From Pogostemon cablin (lineage: Eukaryota; Streptophyta; Magnoliopsida; Lamiales; Lamiaceae), in contig CM042975.1 in assembly GCA_023678885.1 (NCBI GenBank), positions 26,515,405 to 26,579,404 of the forward strand: a DNA stretch of 64,000 bases. The letters are read 5' to 3'. Shown piece after piece: positions 21,578 through 32,723 of the stretch. Both the position numbers and the translations under genes were made by a program. The notes under the pieces were generated by a model. It was not told the origin of the DNA. It searched no databases and saw only the letters and a program-made list of their open reading frames with translations. Each line of letters opens with the position of its first letter. The first letter of the stretch is position 1.

Positions 21578-23092
21578 TTGGCAAACAGGACGATTTTTAA
21601 ATCAGCATATGAAAGGGAATTGATGGGGCTAGTTCTGGCAGTTCAGCATTGGAGGCTATATTTGGTGTGGCGACAGTTCACTGCCCGCACGAATCACAGT
21701 AGCTTGAAGCATTTGCTATCACAGAAAATCGCGACCACTTCACAACAAATTTGGGTTGCTAAACTGCTCGGCTATGATTTTGTGATCGAATACAAGTCCG
21801 GCGTGACTAATTCAGCTACAGATGCACTGTTACATCGAGAGAAGGGAGGCAATTTGTTAGCACTCAGTGCGCCATATTGGGGTGAGTTGGTGTATGTGAT
21901 GTCCGAACAGTCGCGGGACCAGTTCAATCAAAGTGTGGTGAGAGATTTACAAAGAGATTCTACCAGCCGTGTGGGGTTTTCCTTGGTGGATGGGAAGCTC
22001 TACTATAGAGGGTGGATTGTGTTGGCGGCTGATTCGGAGTGGATACCTAAGCTGCTCAGTGAGTTTCACCGCACGCCCACTGGCGGCCATGCTGCCGCCT
22101 TGCATACCTACCGAAGTTTGGCTGCCAATGTGTATTGGCGTGAGATGTTCGCCGCTGTTAAGAAGTTTGTCTCCCAATGCTTAGTTTGCCAGAGGGCCAA
22201 GTATGAGGCTATGTCTCCCGCGGGGCTGTTACAGCCGCTGCCCATTCCGGCTCAAGTCTGGGAGGACCTGTCCATGGATTTTATCACCTCATTGCCCAGT
22301 TCTCATGGCTTCACGACCATCATGGTGGTTGTGGATCAACTCTCAAAGTACGGGCACTTCATCGCTTTGAAGGGGAAATTGTCTGCTCGAGGGGTGGTTG
22401 AGGCTTTTACTCGTGAGGTGGTGCGCCTCCATGGGATCCCGACAATGATTGTCAGTGATCGTGATCCTGTATTCGTTAGTCAGTTCTGGAAGGAGCTCTT
22501 TCAACTGTCTGAAACTCAGTTGAAGTACAACACTGCCTACCATCCGGAGACGGATGGTCAAACAGAGGTACTGAATCGTGTTTTAGAGACCTATTTACAT
22601 TGTTTTATAGACGAGCAACCGCATAAATGGGTGAATTGGCTTCCTTGGGCTGAATATTGGTACAACACATCCTACCAATCGGCCACCCAAACCACTCCGT
22701 TCAAGGCGGTGTATGGTCAACCACCACCATCTCTTCGGCGATATCTCCCTGGCGAGTGCAAGGTGCCGGCGGTGGCGGAGGTTCTTGAAAGCAGGGCCGT
22801 AATGCTAGCAAGGTTGAAGGAAAATTTGGGTATAGCGCGTGATCGCATGTTTCGCTCGGCCAATCATCACCGTCGTGACGTTAATTTTCAAGTGGGGATA
22901 AAGTTTTTCTTAAGGTTCGGGCTCACAGGCAGCTGCCCTTGGCAAGTGGAGGACATCATAAGCTATCCGCCAAGTTCTATGGGCCGTTCGAGATCACTGC
23001 CAGAGTGGGGCCAGCAGCTTATCGGCTCAAGCTTCCTTCCAGCAGTCGCATCCACCCGGTCTTTCATATCTCACTCCTCAAGCGAGTCATAG
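21578..23092 (+). pseudogene. Chromovirus RNase H end and integrase
   Basis: The longest surviving frame (504 codons). RNase H end: SAYERELMGLVLAVQHWRLY and TNHSSLKHLL. Integrase: zinc-binding HHCC (FHRTPTGGHAAALHTY...CLVCQRAKYE) and a DDE core with MDFITSLP, VSDRDPVFVS and HPETDGQTEVLNR, so all three acidic residues are kept. It leaves the family frame near 22900 (HRRDVNFQVG..), and the true continuation is in another frame from 22939. Without an intact RT the gene is inactive. Confidence 0.88.
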
Positions 23093-23415
23093 ACGATCAC
23101 CCAGTTGAGGCCATCTTACCGGAATCAATTGAGCTACCTACGGCAGCGGTGTTCGAGCCGAAGAGGGTGATGGCTCATCGAGTTGCGCAAGAAGGTGGGA
23201 AGGAGGTGGAACAACTCTTGGTGAAATGGAACGTGCTGCCTGAGAATGATGCAAGGTGGATGAATCGGGAGGAGTTCCGGTGTCAATTTCCTTGGTTCGA
23301 CCTTGGGGACAAGGTTATTTTTGAGGGGGAGGAAATTGATATGATTGGTGATGTGGAGGAGCCACAAGGGCCGAAACCCTTGTTGGTCTATCGCCGCAGG
23401 AAACTAACCGAATGA
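22939..23415 (+). pseudogene. Integrase C-terminus with chromodomain
   Basis: Shows the GPF/Y module (KFYGPFEITARVGPAAYRLKLP) and a chromodomain-like end (EQLLVKWNVLPENDARWMNREEF, QFPWFDLGDKV), the feature defining chromoviruses and thought to direct integration to modified chromatin. The frame ends 78 bp inside the 3' LTR (LTR starts 23337). Confidence 0.85.
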
Positions 23416-23593
23416 ACATGATTAGAGATTTCCTTATATAATTATTACTTATTGGGCCTTAGGATTTCATTATTTACTCTCTATATATACCGTGATGTAC
23501 CTATTGGAATTATCATTGAACAATATTGGATTTTGGTAGCCACTTTGGCTAATTTGGCAACGTTTATCGTTTGATTATTTTCGAGTGCTAACA
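23337..23593 (+). repeat. 3' LTR of chromovirus
   Basis: Starts TGATATGATTGG and ends GAGTGCTAACA, about 90% identical to 18358-18615. Its first 79 bp are also the end of the pol frame. Confidence 0.9.
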
Positions 23594-23598
23594 CACAC

Positions 23599-24932
23599 AT
23601 CATCCATTGCTACAAGGTATCTTCTTCCCTTCAAAGTTTTGTAAATATGCTCTCCTAATGTCTATTCTTCCATATTCAAGATCTGATCTTCACTAAAGTC
23701 TTTATTTATATGAATCAAGATATTAGCTAGTATAGTTCGTTTCTCATATGCTTGAGAAATCACACACCATGAGAGTTTATCAAACTTATGTCTAACTAGG
23801 TGATGATTGTACAACTTCTTCGCTAAAGTGGTCTTAACAAGTCCTGGCATCCCAACGATTGAAACGACGAGCAGACTGTGTGTTACTCCATCCAGCTCAT
23901 CCAAAATAGCCCTTGCTTGATCCTCAATACCAACCATTATACCATCAGAATCATTCTTTCTCTCAACCTCTACTTGTGTGGAGTGGTACTCTGTCAATTT
24001 TAAGCCTCCAAATTTGTATGTCTCTATAATGACTTGGAGCTCCTTGCTTATATCCTGAATGTTGTGGTTGAGACAAGTGAGCCTTGTGATGACATACCAG
24101 AGTGGAACATCCTTAACTAAAAATGCAGTGATAAGATATTGAGCTTGGTCTGCAATACCTCCAATAAGCATCACATGCTCTTTCAGCTCTTCCATTGATC
24201 TCATGTCCTTGATTGAAGAATGCAAAGAGTGTAGCCCCTGATGAAGAAGGACGGCTTGATCCTTCACATCAGAAATTGGGTCATCTTTTCTTTCCAAAAG
24301 ATCCTGTAAATCATTGAGCAGAGAATCAAGAAAGAGGAAGGAATTGATGAAACCAGTTTTGGGAGTGGTACAAGGTGGTCTGCGATTATATCAGATGACA
24401 GAAGAAAAGCTTTCAAGAGGCCAATACTTTGTAAAAAAGCAGAAAGCCCCATAACCAATTCTACATCACTTGTCGTTAACAAGGAATGTACAAGACATCC
24501 AGCTTGATTCGCCATCGATTCAAATTCTGCCATGAGATTATGGAATTCATCACTCCTCTGCATCCATGAGAAGTCGCCAAGAATGGTGTGAACACATCTC
24601 AGCTCCTGTTCAAAATTCTCAACCCATTTAACCTTCGAATCTTTTTCGAGGTTGTATAGTAATTGAAGAAGGAAACTGAGAAAGGCTTCGATGAGTTGGC
24701 ACTTCTTATCATGGTTTAGATTCCGCTCCTTCAGCCTGGGCACAACAAACAACTCCTTAAGCTGTTGCTCGTAAGAAGCCACTTTGATGGGTTGGTAGCG
24801 CCTCTGCTTATAATTAGGCAGTTTTGGAAAGTCGCATGTTGTCGACATATCGGATAAATAGTTTATAACATCTGAAGCTTGCAGATCGTTGAGGACATAT
24901 TTCCTCCTCCTACTTTCGGAAAATGTGAACAT
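23599..24932 (-). pseudogene. NLR piece 1: coiled coil and N-terminal NB-ARC
   Basis: The first frame (24932-24264) is an R1-type N-terminal domain with helical stretches (QLIEAFLSFLLQLLYNLEKD, ENFEQELRCVHTILGDFSWM). A one-base indel near 24345 moves the reading to the second frame (24297-23662), which carries the rest of the coiled coil and the P-loop VVSIVGMPGLVKTTLAKKLY. The glycine before the catalytic lysine is V (normally GLGKTT). RNBS-A follows (LSWCVISQAYEKR); after a stop near 23662 come YKTLKGRRYLVAMDDV (kinase 2) and the chromovirus. Confidence 0.88.
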
Positions 24933-25353
24933 GATTTATTTAGATCAAGAAAAGGGTTGAGTTATGAATGAAAGAGGAGATATTGATCAAAGGTTGATTA
25001 TAGAAGAATAAAGACGGGAGATGCCAATTGCCAACGGACATTGAGTAGTGGATTTCTTTCTCTGCTTTTCTGAAAGACATTCACATAATTGAGGTGTGGG
25101 TCATTTAACTTTTGACCCAAAGTTCATAATTTTCTTCTTTTATTTATTTATTTTTAAGCAAACACACCATCTCATCTCAATTCTCAAGTCATTTGGGGTT
25201 TTGAAAATTACCTAAATGTTTTAGTTAATAAACCATAATCTGCTTACAGTTATCTATTTAACACTTCCAATGTGCCATTGTACTTGATAACTTTATAAAA
25301 GGAAATTCATTTGATTCATTAACTTCTCAATTGAGTATATTTTTTCTCTATAC
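24933..25353. other. Upstream region of the dead NLR
   Basis: AT-rich non-coding DNA that would hold the original NLR promoter; no certain TATA box or transposon end is seen. Confidence 0.4.
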
Positions 25354-25566
25354 ACTCCCTCCGAATCTTGGATGTTCTGTTACATTTTGGTGTTACATCT
25401 CCTATTACACGCGTTAGATGAGTGACACGTATGCGTAGAGGAAAATCTCAATCTTTCCCCTTAGGATTGATTGTTAGGGTATAGAATAATCTATCATACG
25501 TGTCAATCATCAAACGGTTTGTAACAGGAGATATAACACCAAAATGTAACAGGAGATCCGAACCGC
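25354..25566. mobile_element. MITE with long terminal inverted repeats
   Basis: Left arm GTTACATTTTGGTGTTACAT with ATCTCCT faces the inverted copy AACACCAAAATGTAAC with AGGAGAT near 25530-25555. The arms start CTCCCTCCGAATC and GGATCTCC. It touches the next MITE without a gap. Confidence 0.75.
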
Positions 25567-25793
25567 TCCCTCCGTCCCACTCAAAGGGTCTCTTTTTTCC
25601 ATTTTGGTCTTCCCACCAAAAGAATTCCCTTTCCTTTTTAACACACACGGGACCCACTCATCCTCTCTAATACAATTAAAACATGGGGATCATACTCCCA
25701 CTAATACAACTACCCACTATATATTAAATAATAACACTCCTTAATCCACATGCCAAAAAGCAAAAAACTACCCTTGCTGTGGGACGGAGGGAG
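25566..25793. mobile_element. Stowaway-like MITE
   Basis: Ends CTCCCTCCGTCCCAC and GTGGGACGGAGGGAG, followed by TA on the right. Internal sequence (CCACATGCCAAAAAGCAAA, CCCACTAATACAACTA) is shared with the elements at 30173, 32724 and 42521. Confidence 0.9.
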
Positions 25794-25899
25794 TATATAT
25801 TTTGTCCTGATTTGTAGTATTTTGCTTCTATCTTGTAATTATCTTAATGCATCACAAATGTATCAATTTTGTCATTTTGGTTTGTATAATATAAAAGCA

Positions 25900-26043
25900 T
25901 TCATTTTTCCTTTTTAATAAAAAGGTACACACATGATTCACCATTCGCCACTAATACAACTATTCATTTTATATAAAATAATAATACTTCTTAATTTACG
26001 TGTAAAAAGCAAACGAATACATTTATGATGGACGGAGGGAGTA
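25900..26043. mobile_element. Eroded Stowaway-like MITE
   Basis: Right end GGACGGAGGGAGTA (about 26030-26043) and the internal block CCACTAATACAACTA with TACGTGTAAAAAGCAAA are clear; the left end is lost. Confidence 0.65.
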
Positions 26044-26154
26044 ATACTCCCCAGTAGCAGGTATGTAATTTTAGAAAAACTAACTTTTTACTAATTTTAT
26101 TGATTTTTAAGGGATATTATGGTATTTTTAGATAATAAAGAAAGCTAAATTAGG

Positions 26155-26335
26155 TACTCGTTCCGTCCTGGGCAAATGTGATGTTTACTTTTGCACGTGA
26201 ATTAAGGAATATTATTATTTAATGTATGTTTGATAATTATATTAGATTGATGTGATGGATCCTTTTTGCTGAAAGGAGAAAATAGAAATCTTTGAATAGA
26301 CGCTAAAATATATTGTAAAATTGAAGGAGGGAGTA
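26155..26335. mobile_element. Stowaway-like MITE
   Basis: Ends TACTCGTTCCGTCC and GGAGGGAGTA in inverted relation, 180 bp long, with the common GCACGTGAATTAAGG internal block. Confidence 0.75.
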
Positions 26336-27075
26336 TGTTATAACTTAGAGGAGAGCTATATTTTTTAAATTAAGATAATATTTGAAATCATTGGTTATTG
26401 TGATTTTTGTTTTATGGTCAACATAAATCAGGAATGAATGAAAATGTAAAAATAATTGAGGGAATGAGGGACTATGATTCAAATAGCAACATTTTTTTCG
26501 TCTCTCATATTCTATCCTTGTGACACTTTTCAATTTTCATGTATTTAGCTCCTCATTCTCAAACAATGGCAGCCCGAGATTTATATTTAGCTCCTCTTAC
26601 TCTAATTAGTAATTTTATTTATTAAAAATATGCAACTGATGGAAATAATAATTTGCCTTTTAGAAAAGATATGTGTGTGACTTATATTTTTTAATAGCAG
26701 TCCTAATTGAATTACTATATCATTGACAAATTATGTGATTGATGTGAGGTGATAACAATTTTCCTGATATAAACGTGATACTAAGATGAGTTTAACTTGG
26801 ATTCTTTTTTTCATAAACTAATCAATATGTAATTTGCGTTGAAACAAATTCACTAAAGAGCGTGCATAAGCATAAACTTTAACTATACAAACATGGCATG
26901 AAATCTAAAATATCTTTCTTGAATTTATTCACCAATGGCTATAAGCTACGTAAATGGAAAATCAAAGATTCCCCCCCTCTAGTAACATGAGAAAACAAAT
27001 ATTTTTTCTTCACTGTATGATAATAAATGAATTAAATAAAAAAATTTAAAAAAAAAAAGAAAGCGTTTTCTGGTT
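26336..27075. other. Intergenic AT-rich DNA
   Basis: No gene or transposon end recognised. The part next to 27075 would contain the 3' UTR of the AG-peptide gene. Confidence 0.4.
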
Positions 27076-27368
27076 TCAGTGGATAATGTAAGTAATCGCC
27101 AGTGCAAGCATCAGAAGAACATAAGCAATTCCTTGATCAATCGCCGTTCCTGAATTACCACAACACACAATTTCAGCAATTGCTCCTTCAAATTCTCAAA
27201 AACCAAAAATTGTAAACAAAAATGCATAATCAACTCACCGTCGTTGGAAGGCGCGATCGGCGCCGGTGAAGGAGCGACGCCCTGTCCGGCGGCGAATTGG
27301 CCAAGCGCCACCAGTAGAAATCCGATGATCTGGAGACCGAAGAAGTACCTCATACCCATGGAATTCAT
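27076..27368 (-). CDS. Arabinogalactan peptide (AGP16/20/41 type)
   Basis: Two exons, 27368-27239 and 27149-27076, with an 89-bp GT-AG intron; the product is 67 residues. Residues 1-29 are a signal peptide (MNSMGMRYFFGLQIIGFLLV, cleavage around AAG/QG). A minimal AGP module VAPSPAPIAPS follows (Ala-Pro and Ser-Pro, where prolines become hydroxylated and glycosylated). The C-terminus DGTAIDQGIAYVLMLALAITYIIH is the conserved GPI-anchor signal of this family, giving a very short cell-surface peptide on the outer plasma membrane. Start chosen at the first ATG; another lies three codons on. The intron position in the Asp-Gly codon before TAIDQG supports the model. Precise role unknown; the family is linked to cell wall and signalling. 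Confidence 0.9.
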
Positions 27369-28542
27369 CTTTAAAAAGCGATAAAAACTGGAATTGAGAG
27401 ATCTCAGAGAAGATTTCGTGCGAATGAATTGATTTAACAGAAGAGGATTATAATTGAGAAGAAGAGAGAAATGTGTGTATATATATATATACACACACAC
27501 GCGCGAGGATATGGTGGGTGGGCCAGCCTGGAAGTCCGAAGAGGCGTGTTTGAGTGAATTTTCCAAGAAAAAACGTCCGAGTAGAACGGAAGGAACCGTG
27601 GGAGCAAACGCGACTTTACTAAAACACATGGGTGAAACAATCATAAAAGTCAGGTTTTACCTTTATGGGGTGATATTTGTTAATTTGGTCAACTTTTATA
27701 CAATAATTCATTCACAATATTAAATTAGGTTTATGGACATTAAAATTTTTTATTAGATCAAATGAGATTAAGAAAAGAGAAAAGTTGGTTTTGGCATTGG
27801 GGGAGAATCAAAGTTAATAAGAAGTATCGTATTATATCGTCTATTAAAAAAACTTTGGTGTGATAGAGTATTTGAATTAATAAAAAGTGATAATAATATA
27901 TATTTGATAAAAAAAAAAATAATAATAATTTAAGAAAATATAAAAACGATTTTATGTTGGATAATTTCACATAAGTATTTCCTAATAAAAGATTTTCCCC
28001 CTCTTTTCTCACATCCTCTTTCTCTTTCTCTAATCTTATTCTTTATTCTTCTTTTATCATAGGTTCTTGTGTACAACAATTTTATTTTTTATGGACAATG
28101 ATCATGAGAATTTTCGGAGAATTCAATGTCTATATTTAGAGATAAATGGTTAAAAATCAAGTCTCTTATCATTACTTGTATAATTATGGTATAAATAAAA
28201 TATATTTATTATCAATTAAAGTATGATATGTAAAATATGATTAATGGTGGTTAAAATAGTAATATGTAAAAAAATATTTAATTAAAACAGAAATGTAATT
28301 GTGGTACAACCGTACAAGGGCTTTGGGTTGTAAGAATTCAAAGGTTGACTGGGGTGGCGGGCTACGAAGGCGAATGTGAGGTGTACAAGTCAAAGTAGGA
28401 TTCTGGAAGAACGTTTTCTAGAACCCATGTTTGCATCCAATCTAAAAGGTTAAAATTACATTTTTGTAATAAAACGTTGTTCTAGTCTATTGGCTAACAC
28501 TTGGGTTAGTTTCGAATGTTTAATAAAAGGTGATATATTTAA
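27369..28542. other. Upstream region of the AG-peptide gene and intergenic DNA
   Basis: Contains a simple repeat at about 27472-27505 (TGTGTATATATATATACACACAC followed by GCGCG, nearly palindromic) 110 bp upstream of the start codon. The rest is AT-rich without a clear gene. Confidence 0.5.
28533..28542. repeat. Target duplication of foldback element, left copy
   Basis: ATATATTTAA, repeated exactly at 29740-29749. Confidence 0.8.
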
Positions 28543-29739
28543 GGGTTAATTACGCAAAAAGTCCTGATCTTTTCGTGAATTTTAAATTAGTTCAAACTTT
28601 TTAATATTTACAAATAAGTTCTTGACTTTAACCTTTTTTTTCAAATCAAGTCACCGGGTAGCGGGAGACCTGTCCGGTGCTGACGTGTCCTTCTCTCTTC
28701 CACATCACCTTCCACATGTACAAAACGATGTCATTTCAACATTCCACATGTCAAAAGGTTAATTGCATAAAAAGTTTCAAATTTTTGGCCGATTACGAAT
28801 TAGTCCAAACTTTTGGATATTTTACAAATAGGTACTTGACTTTAAGCCCGTATTGTAACTCGAACCACCGGGTGGAGGACTGCCCGGACGCTGACGTGTG
28901 ACTGTATATGCCAAGTTACTGTACACTAGTTAATAAAAGGACGTTGTTTTAATTATTTATTTATTTATTAAAATTTCCAAAAAAAAAAAAACCCTCATAT
29001 ATCACACATTAATATTATTCGATCAAAATACGAATCACGGCAGTAGATGGAGAGAGAAAATCCGACAATGTACTTCTGCATGGTTAAGGCCAAGAACAAA
29101 TCAACCACATAATTGAAGGAGCCGATTAATCACTATTTTTGTCCTCAAACCTTTTTCTACTCTCTAATTGATCTAATAGCAACAACAATTATCGTATGGA
29201 TCATCTAATCGAAATTCAGAAGTTGTCTTCCATAACCCCTCACACATGGCGGATTTTGATAGATAATGTTAATGTGTGATATATGAGGACGTTCTTTTAG
29301 ATATACATTAAATTTTAATTTAAAAAATCAAAACGAAGCCGTGTTGTTAACAAATATAGAGTGACTTGGCCTATACAATGACACGGCAACATCCGGACAT
29401 ACCTCCAGCTGCTCGGTGGTTCGATTTGCAATACGGGCTAAAGTTGGGTACTTGTTTGCAAAATATTCAAAATTTTAGACTAATTCGCAATCGACGGAAA
29501 GGTTGGGATTTTTCATGCAATTAACTTTTCGACATGTGGAAAGTTGAAACGACGTCATTTTGTACACGCGGAAGATAACGTGGAAGAGAGATGGACACGT
29601 CAGCACCGGGCAGGCCTCCCGCTGGCCGGTGGCTTGATTTGAAAAAAAGATTAAAGATTGAGAACTTATTTGTAAATATTAAAAAATTTGGACTAATTTG
29701 AAATTCACGAAAAGATCAGGACTTTTGACACAATTAATC
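28543..29739. mobile_element. MULE-like foldback element
   Basis: 1,197 bp made almost entirely of two inverted arms of about 570 bp. The ends GGGTTAATTACGCAAAAAG and TTTTGACACAATTAATC are inverted copies, and further matched blocks run inward (ACCGGGTAGCGGGAG against CCGCTGGCCGGT; CCTCATATATCACACA against TGTGTGATATATGAGG). The 10-bp flanking duplication suits Mutator-like elements (usually 9 bp). No transposase frame. Confidence 0.85.
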
Positions 29740-29845
29740 ATATATTTAATAGCGGCACTATGGTTATCAGTTATCTAAACTTATGTTAAGGGCACCGATT
29801 ACTTAAAAGATTAAGAATGTAAAGATAATTATGAGTTGATATTAT

Positions 29846-30475
29846 GTGTAACCGGGTGTAAGGGTGCACCCATATATGTATAGTTTTTTATTATATTTTG
29901 TATATATATTATTCTATTTTGTCTTGCATCCATATGTGTATAATTTTTTATTCTATTTTATATACATATTATTCTATTTTATATACATGTTTCTTAATAA
30001 TTGTATACTTTTTTGCACTAAGTTTTTTATTAAAAAAACTAGCTCCCATATGCGTATAACTTTTTATTCAATAATGTATACATATTTTTGAATAATTGTA
30101 TATCTTTTTATACTTAATTTTCATTAAAAAACTAACAATTAAATTGTACACATTTTTGTTCATAATTATATACTCCCTCCGTCCCACATCAAGGGTAGTT
30201 TTTGCTTTTTGGCACGTGGATTAAGGAGTATTATTTAATGTATAGTGGGTAGTTGTATTAGTGGGAGTGTTGATTCCATATTTTAATTGTATTAGTGGGT
30301 GTGTGTGTGGGTCCCATATGCGTAAAAAAGGAAAGTGAACTCTTTGGGTGAGATAACCAAAATGGAAAAAAGAGACTCTTTAAGTGGGACGGAGGGGGTA
30401 TATTTTATTTATATTTGTATACTTTTTTAAAGTGAGTGCATCCTATCCTAGGGTGCACCACCCGGATACACGGTA
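29846..30475. mobile_element. TIR element with GGGTGCACC ends, hosting a Stowaway MITE
   Basis: Left end GTAACCGGGTGTAAGGGTGCACC faces GGGTGCACCACCCGGATACAC on the right. The interior has loose repeats of about 60 bp (ATTCTATTTTATATACATATT) and the nested MITE at 30173-30398. No coding capacity. Confidence 0.65.
30173..30398. mobile_element. Stowaway-like MITE
   Basis: Ends CTCCCTCCGTCCCAC and GTGGGACGGAGGGG, flanked by TA on both sides; internal CACGTGGATTAAGGAG block as in related copies. Confidence 0.9.
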
Positions 30476-32721
30476 TAATTAGTCGATAATTATAATAGAC
30501 TTAAGTGATCGAGTGCTCTTTGCATAAATTTGAGTGGCAATAGGTGAACTTATATTTAATGGATGAGAAGTAATGTTCTCTTCTCTCTATTTTAATTTTG
30601 GGTGAGGTTCCTGTGTACCCGGGCGCACGGAGCACTTTTTGTGCGCCTTTGTAATTTCTGTGCCCCTTGCAATTTAACCCCCTAACAATACATATATTTA
30701 AATAGAATATAGAGGGGAGAGTTGTATTAACATGGGGACACGGAGTATCCCTTCGTGTCCTCGGGGGCGCCGGAGCTTTTGCCTTTAATTTTAACTTTAC
30801 ACTATCAATTTTTATCAGTTCCAAATTCAACTTCACAAGAAAATTAATTAATTAATTAATATCTCTCTTATATACTTTAATTTCAAATTTCTTGTCACTT
30901 TTTTTAACACACATAATATATTTTATCTTTTATTTATTATTAAAAAATATTATACTGATCTTAAAAATAAGTTAAAAAGTAACTTTTCTTTAACTCAATA
31001 TTTATAATTATGTGAATATGAATTTGGAATGAAAGAAGTAATAAAAAAAATTATATATTTAGGATTAATTTGGTAAGATACTCACATAGTAGCCAGAATA
31101 TTTTGATTGGCTTGTTGTTTAGTATGACAAATACAATGTGAGATAATTATAAAAATATTGTTTGGTACTACAAATAATATAAGATAATCATTGTATTAAA
31201 TATAAAAATACAAAATTGTCTTTTAATTGAAGTGCCTTATTTCTCACACGACAATTTGATTTGGGTTATGAAGGGCAAATCAGTAATTGAGGTATTATAT
31301 ATGGCAAATTTTAGCTTCAATACTAAATGACATTAATACTTTTAATAAAAAATAAAATAATATATATATATATATATTTATATATTTATTTATATCCATT
31401 AAATTATTTCATTAGTAATTTGTAAGATAAATGGAAAGTATAATATTTTGAGTGAAGATGGTGTTAACCCAATTAATCATGAATCATATATTTTTTAAAA
31501 TTATTTTGTTAACACATGGAAAAATTATTTTTTAAAAATATAAATTATTATTATTTTAAATAAAATAATTACTCCTCAAATTTTACTCAACTAAGAACAT
31601 AAAAAGTCACTACACATCTAAATTTGAAAAATAATATTTTTATTTTGAAAAGTAATAGTTCATCTCTTTAAAGAGTAATTTTTTTATAAACTAAAGAATA
31701 AACTATTAAATTAGGGTGTAAGAATTTGAAAAGCAATATTTTTCTTTCAAAAGAGTAATAATCCATCTCTCTTTAAAATAAATTTTCATATACTAAAAAG
31801 TAATTAGTAAATCAGGATCATACAATATAATCCAGTTTATACAAGTATTTGCCAATATTTTTAATAAAATGTAAATATCAAGAAAAAAAATCGAAGTCTA
31901 AAAATATATAAAGACAAATACTTGTGTAAATTATGGTCACCTTGCATTCTGATTTTATCAAAATTATTTTTAGTACATGGAAAATTATACTATAAAATGA
32001 TCAAGTATTAGTACTTCTTAATAAAAAAATATTCTCTCAAACCACTTGAAAGGTACTCTTATCTATTTTTCTTCTCCATCAGTCTTATATATGTTTGCAT
32101 TTATTCTCCGATACGGAGATTTAGAAAAGTGATAACTTTTAGGGTATTTTAGTTTTTTTTATAATAAATAAATGGTAAAGTATGTTGAGTGTGTTAGGTA
32201 AGAGTTTTTTTAAAATAAAGTGCATGGGGGAATGATGATTGTATTAGGAAGGTGTAAACTTTTACAAGACAATCCAAAATGGAAAGTGTGTAATTTGAAA
32301 TGGACAAATAAAATATTTTAGTAAAAGAAATCTATGGCCCACCATATTCCTCTAACAACTACCCACAACCAATATAATAATGGCTAAAACTTGTGTGCCT
32401 TAGGGGACACCGTGCTCCGGATATCCTCTGGTAATAATTTTAATACTCTTTAATATAAGGACGTGTACCCTTTACTTAAAAAAAAAATTAATAAAAGTAT
32501 ATACCTTTAAAACGAAATATTATGCCCTTACACACTTTGTGTACCTAGGAACATAAGAGATTAGCTATATAATAACAATATTACTTCTCAAATATTACAT
32601 AAGAGACCTAGGAACATAAGAGTATTAATACTCTTTACTTCATGTGTGCAAAAAAGAAATGAATATTTTGTAAGTGTCCAGAGAAAATATTACTTCTCAA
32701 ATTCTAATATATTCTAAATAT
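30476..32721. other. AT-rich intergenic DNA with small repeats
   Basis: No gene seen. A GC-richer patch at about 30592-30790 (GTACCCGGGCGCACGG, CGTGTCCTCGGGGGCGCC) resembles the ends of the family at 32378 and 44455. A short TA repeat lies near 31360. Confidence 0.45.
32378..32570. repeat. Dispersed repeat, copy 1 (possible MITE)
   Basis: Shares GGCTA.AACTTGTGTG, GGGG.CACCGTGC and ATAAGGACGTGTAC with 44473-44695, in the same orientation. The ends are vaguely inverted (GTGTGCCTTAGGGG against GTGTACCTAGGAAC). Confidence 0.6.
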
Positions 32722-32723
32722 TA

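Larger units (their letters stand above)
18358..23593 (+). mobile_element. Ty3/gypsy chromovirus with short LTRs (Reina-like)
   Basis: 5,236 bp, LTRs of 258 and 257 bp, 5-bp target duplication CACAC, gag-protease-RT-RNase H-integrase order and a C-terminal chromodomain. The small size and short LTRs suit the Reina clade (inference). LTRs are only about 90% identical by eye and the coding part has many stops, so the insertion is old and dead. Confidence 0.9.
14102..24932 (-). pseudogene. CC-NB-LRR (R1-like) disease resistance gene, split into four pieces
   Basis: Four collinear minus-strand pieces make one NLR: coiled coil and N-terminal NB-ARC (24932-23599), C-terminal NB-ARC (18357-17736), first LRR part (17075-16491), last LRR part and natural C-terminus (14553-14102). 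Three insertions separate them. Across the chromovirus the kinase-2 motif can be followed directly: MDDV on one side and WDS on the other once one target duplication copy is removed. The overall type resembles R1/R1A late-blight resistance proteins (intracellular effector sensors), my inference from the long N-terminal domain and LRR wording. Beyond the insertions there are frameshifts, stops and a changed P-loop, so it is non-functional. Confidence 0.9.

Noticed and set aside
28677..28901. Open frame of 74 codons in the foldback element
   Set aside because: Lies wholly in an inverted-repeat arm and has no family resemblance.
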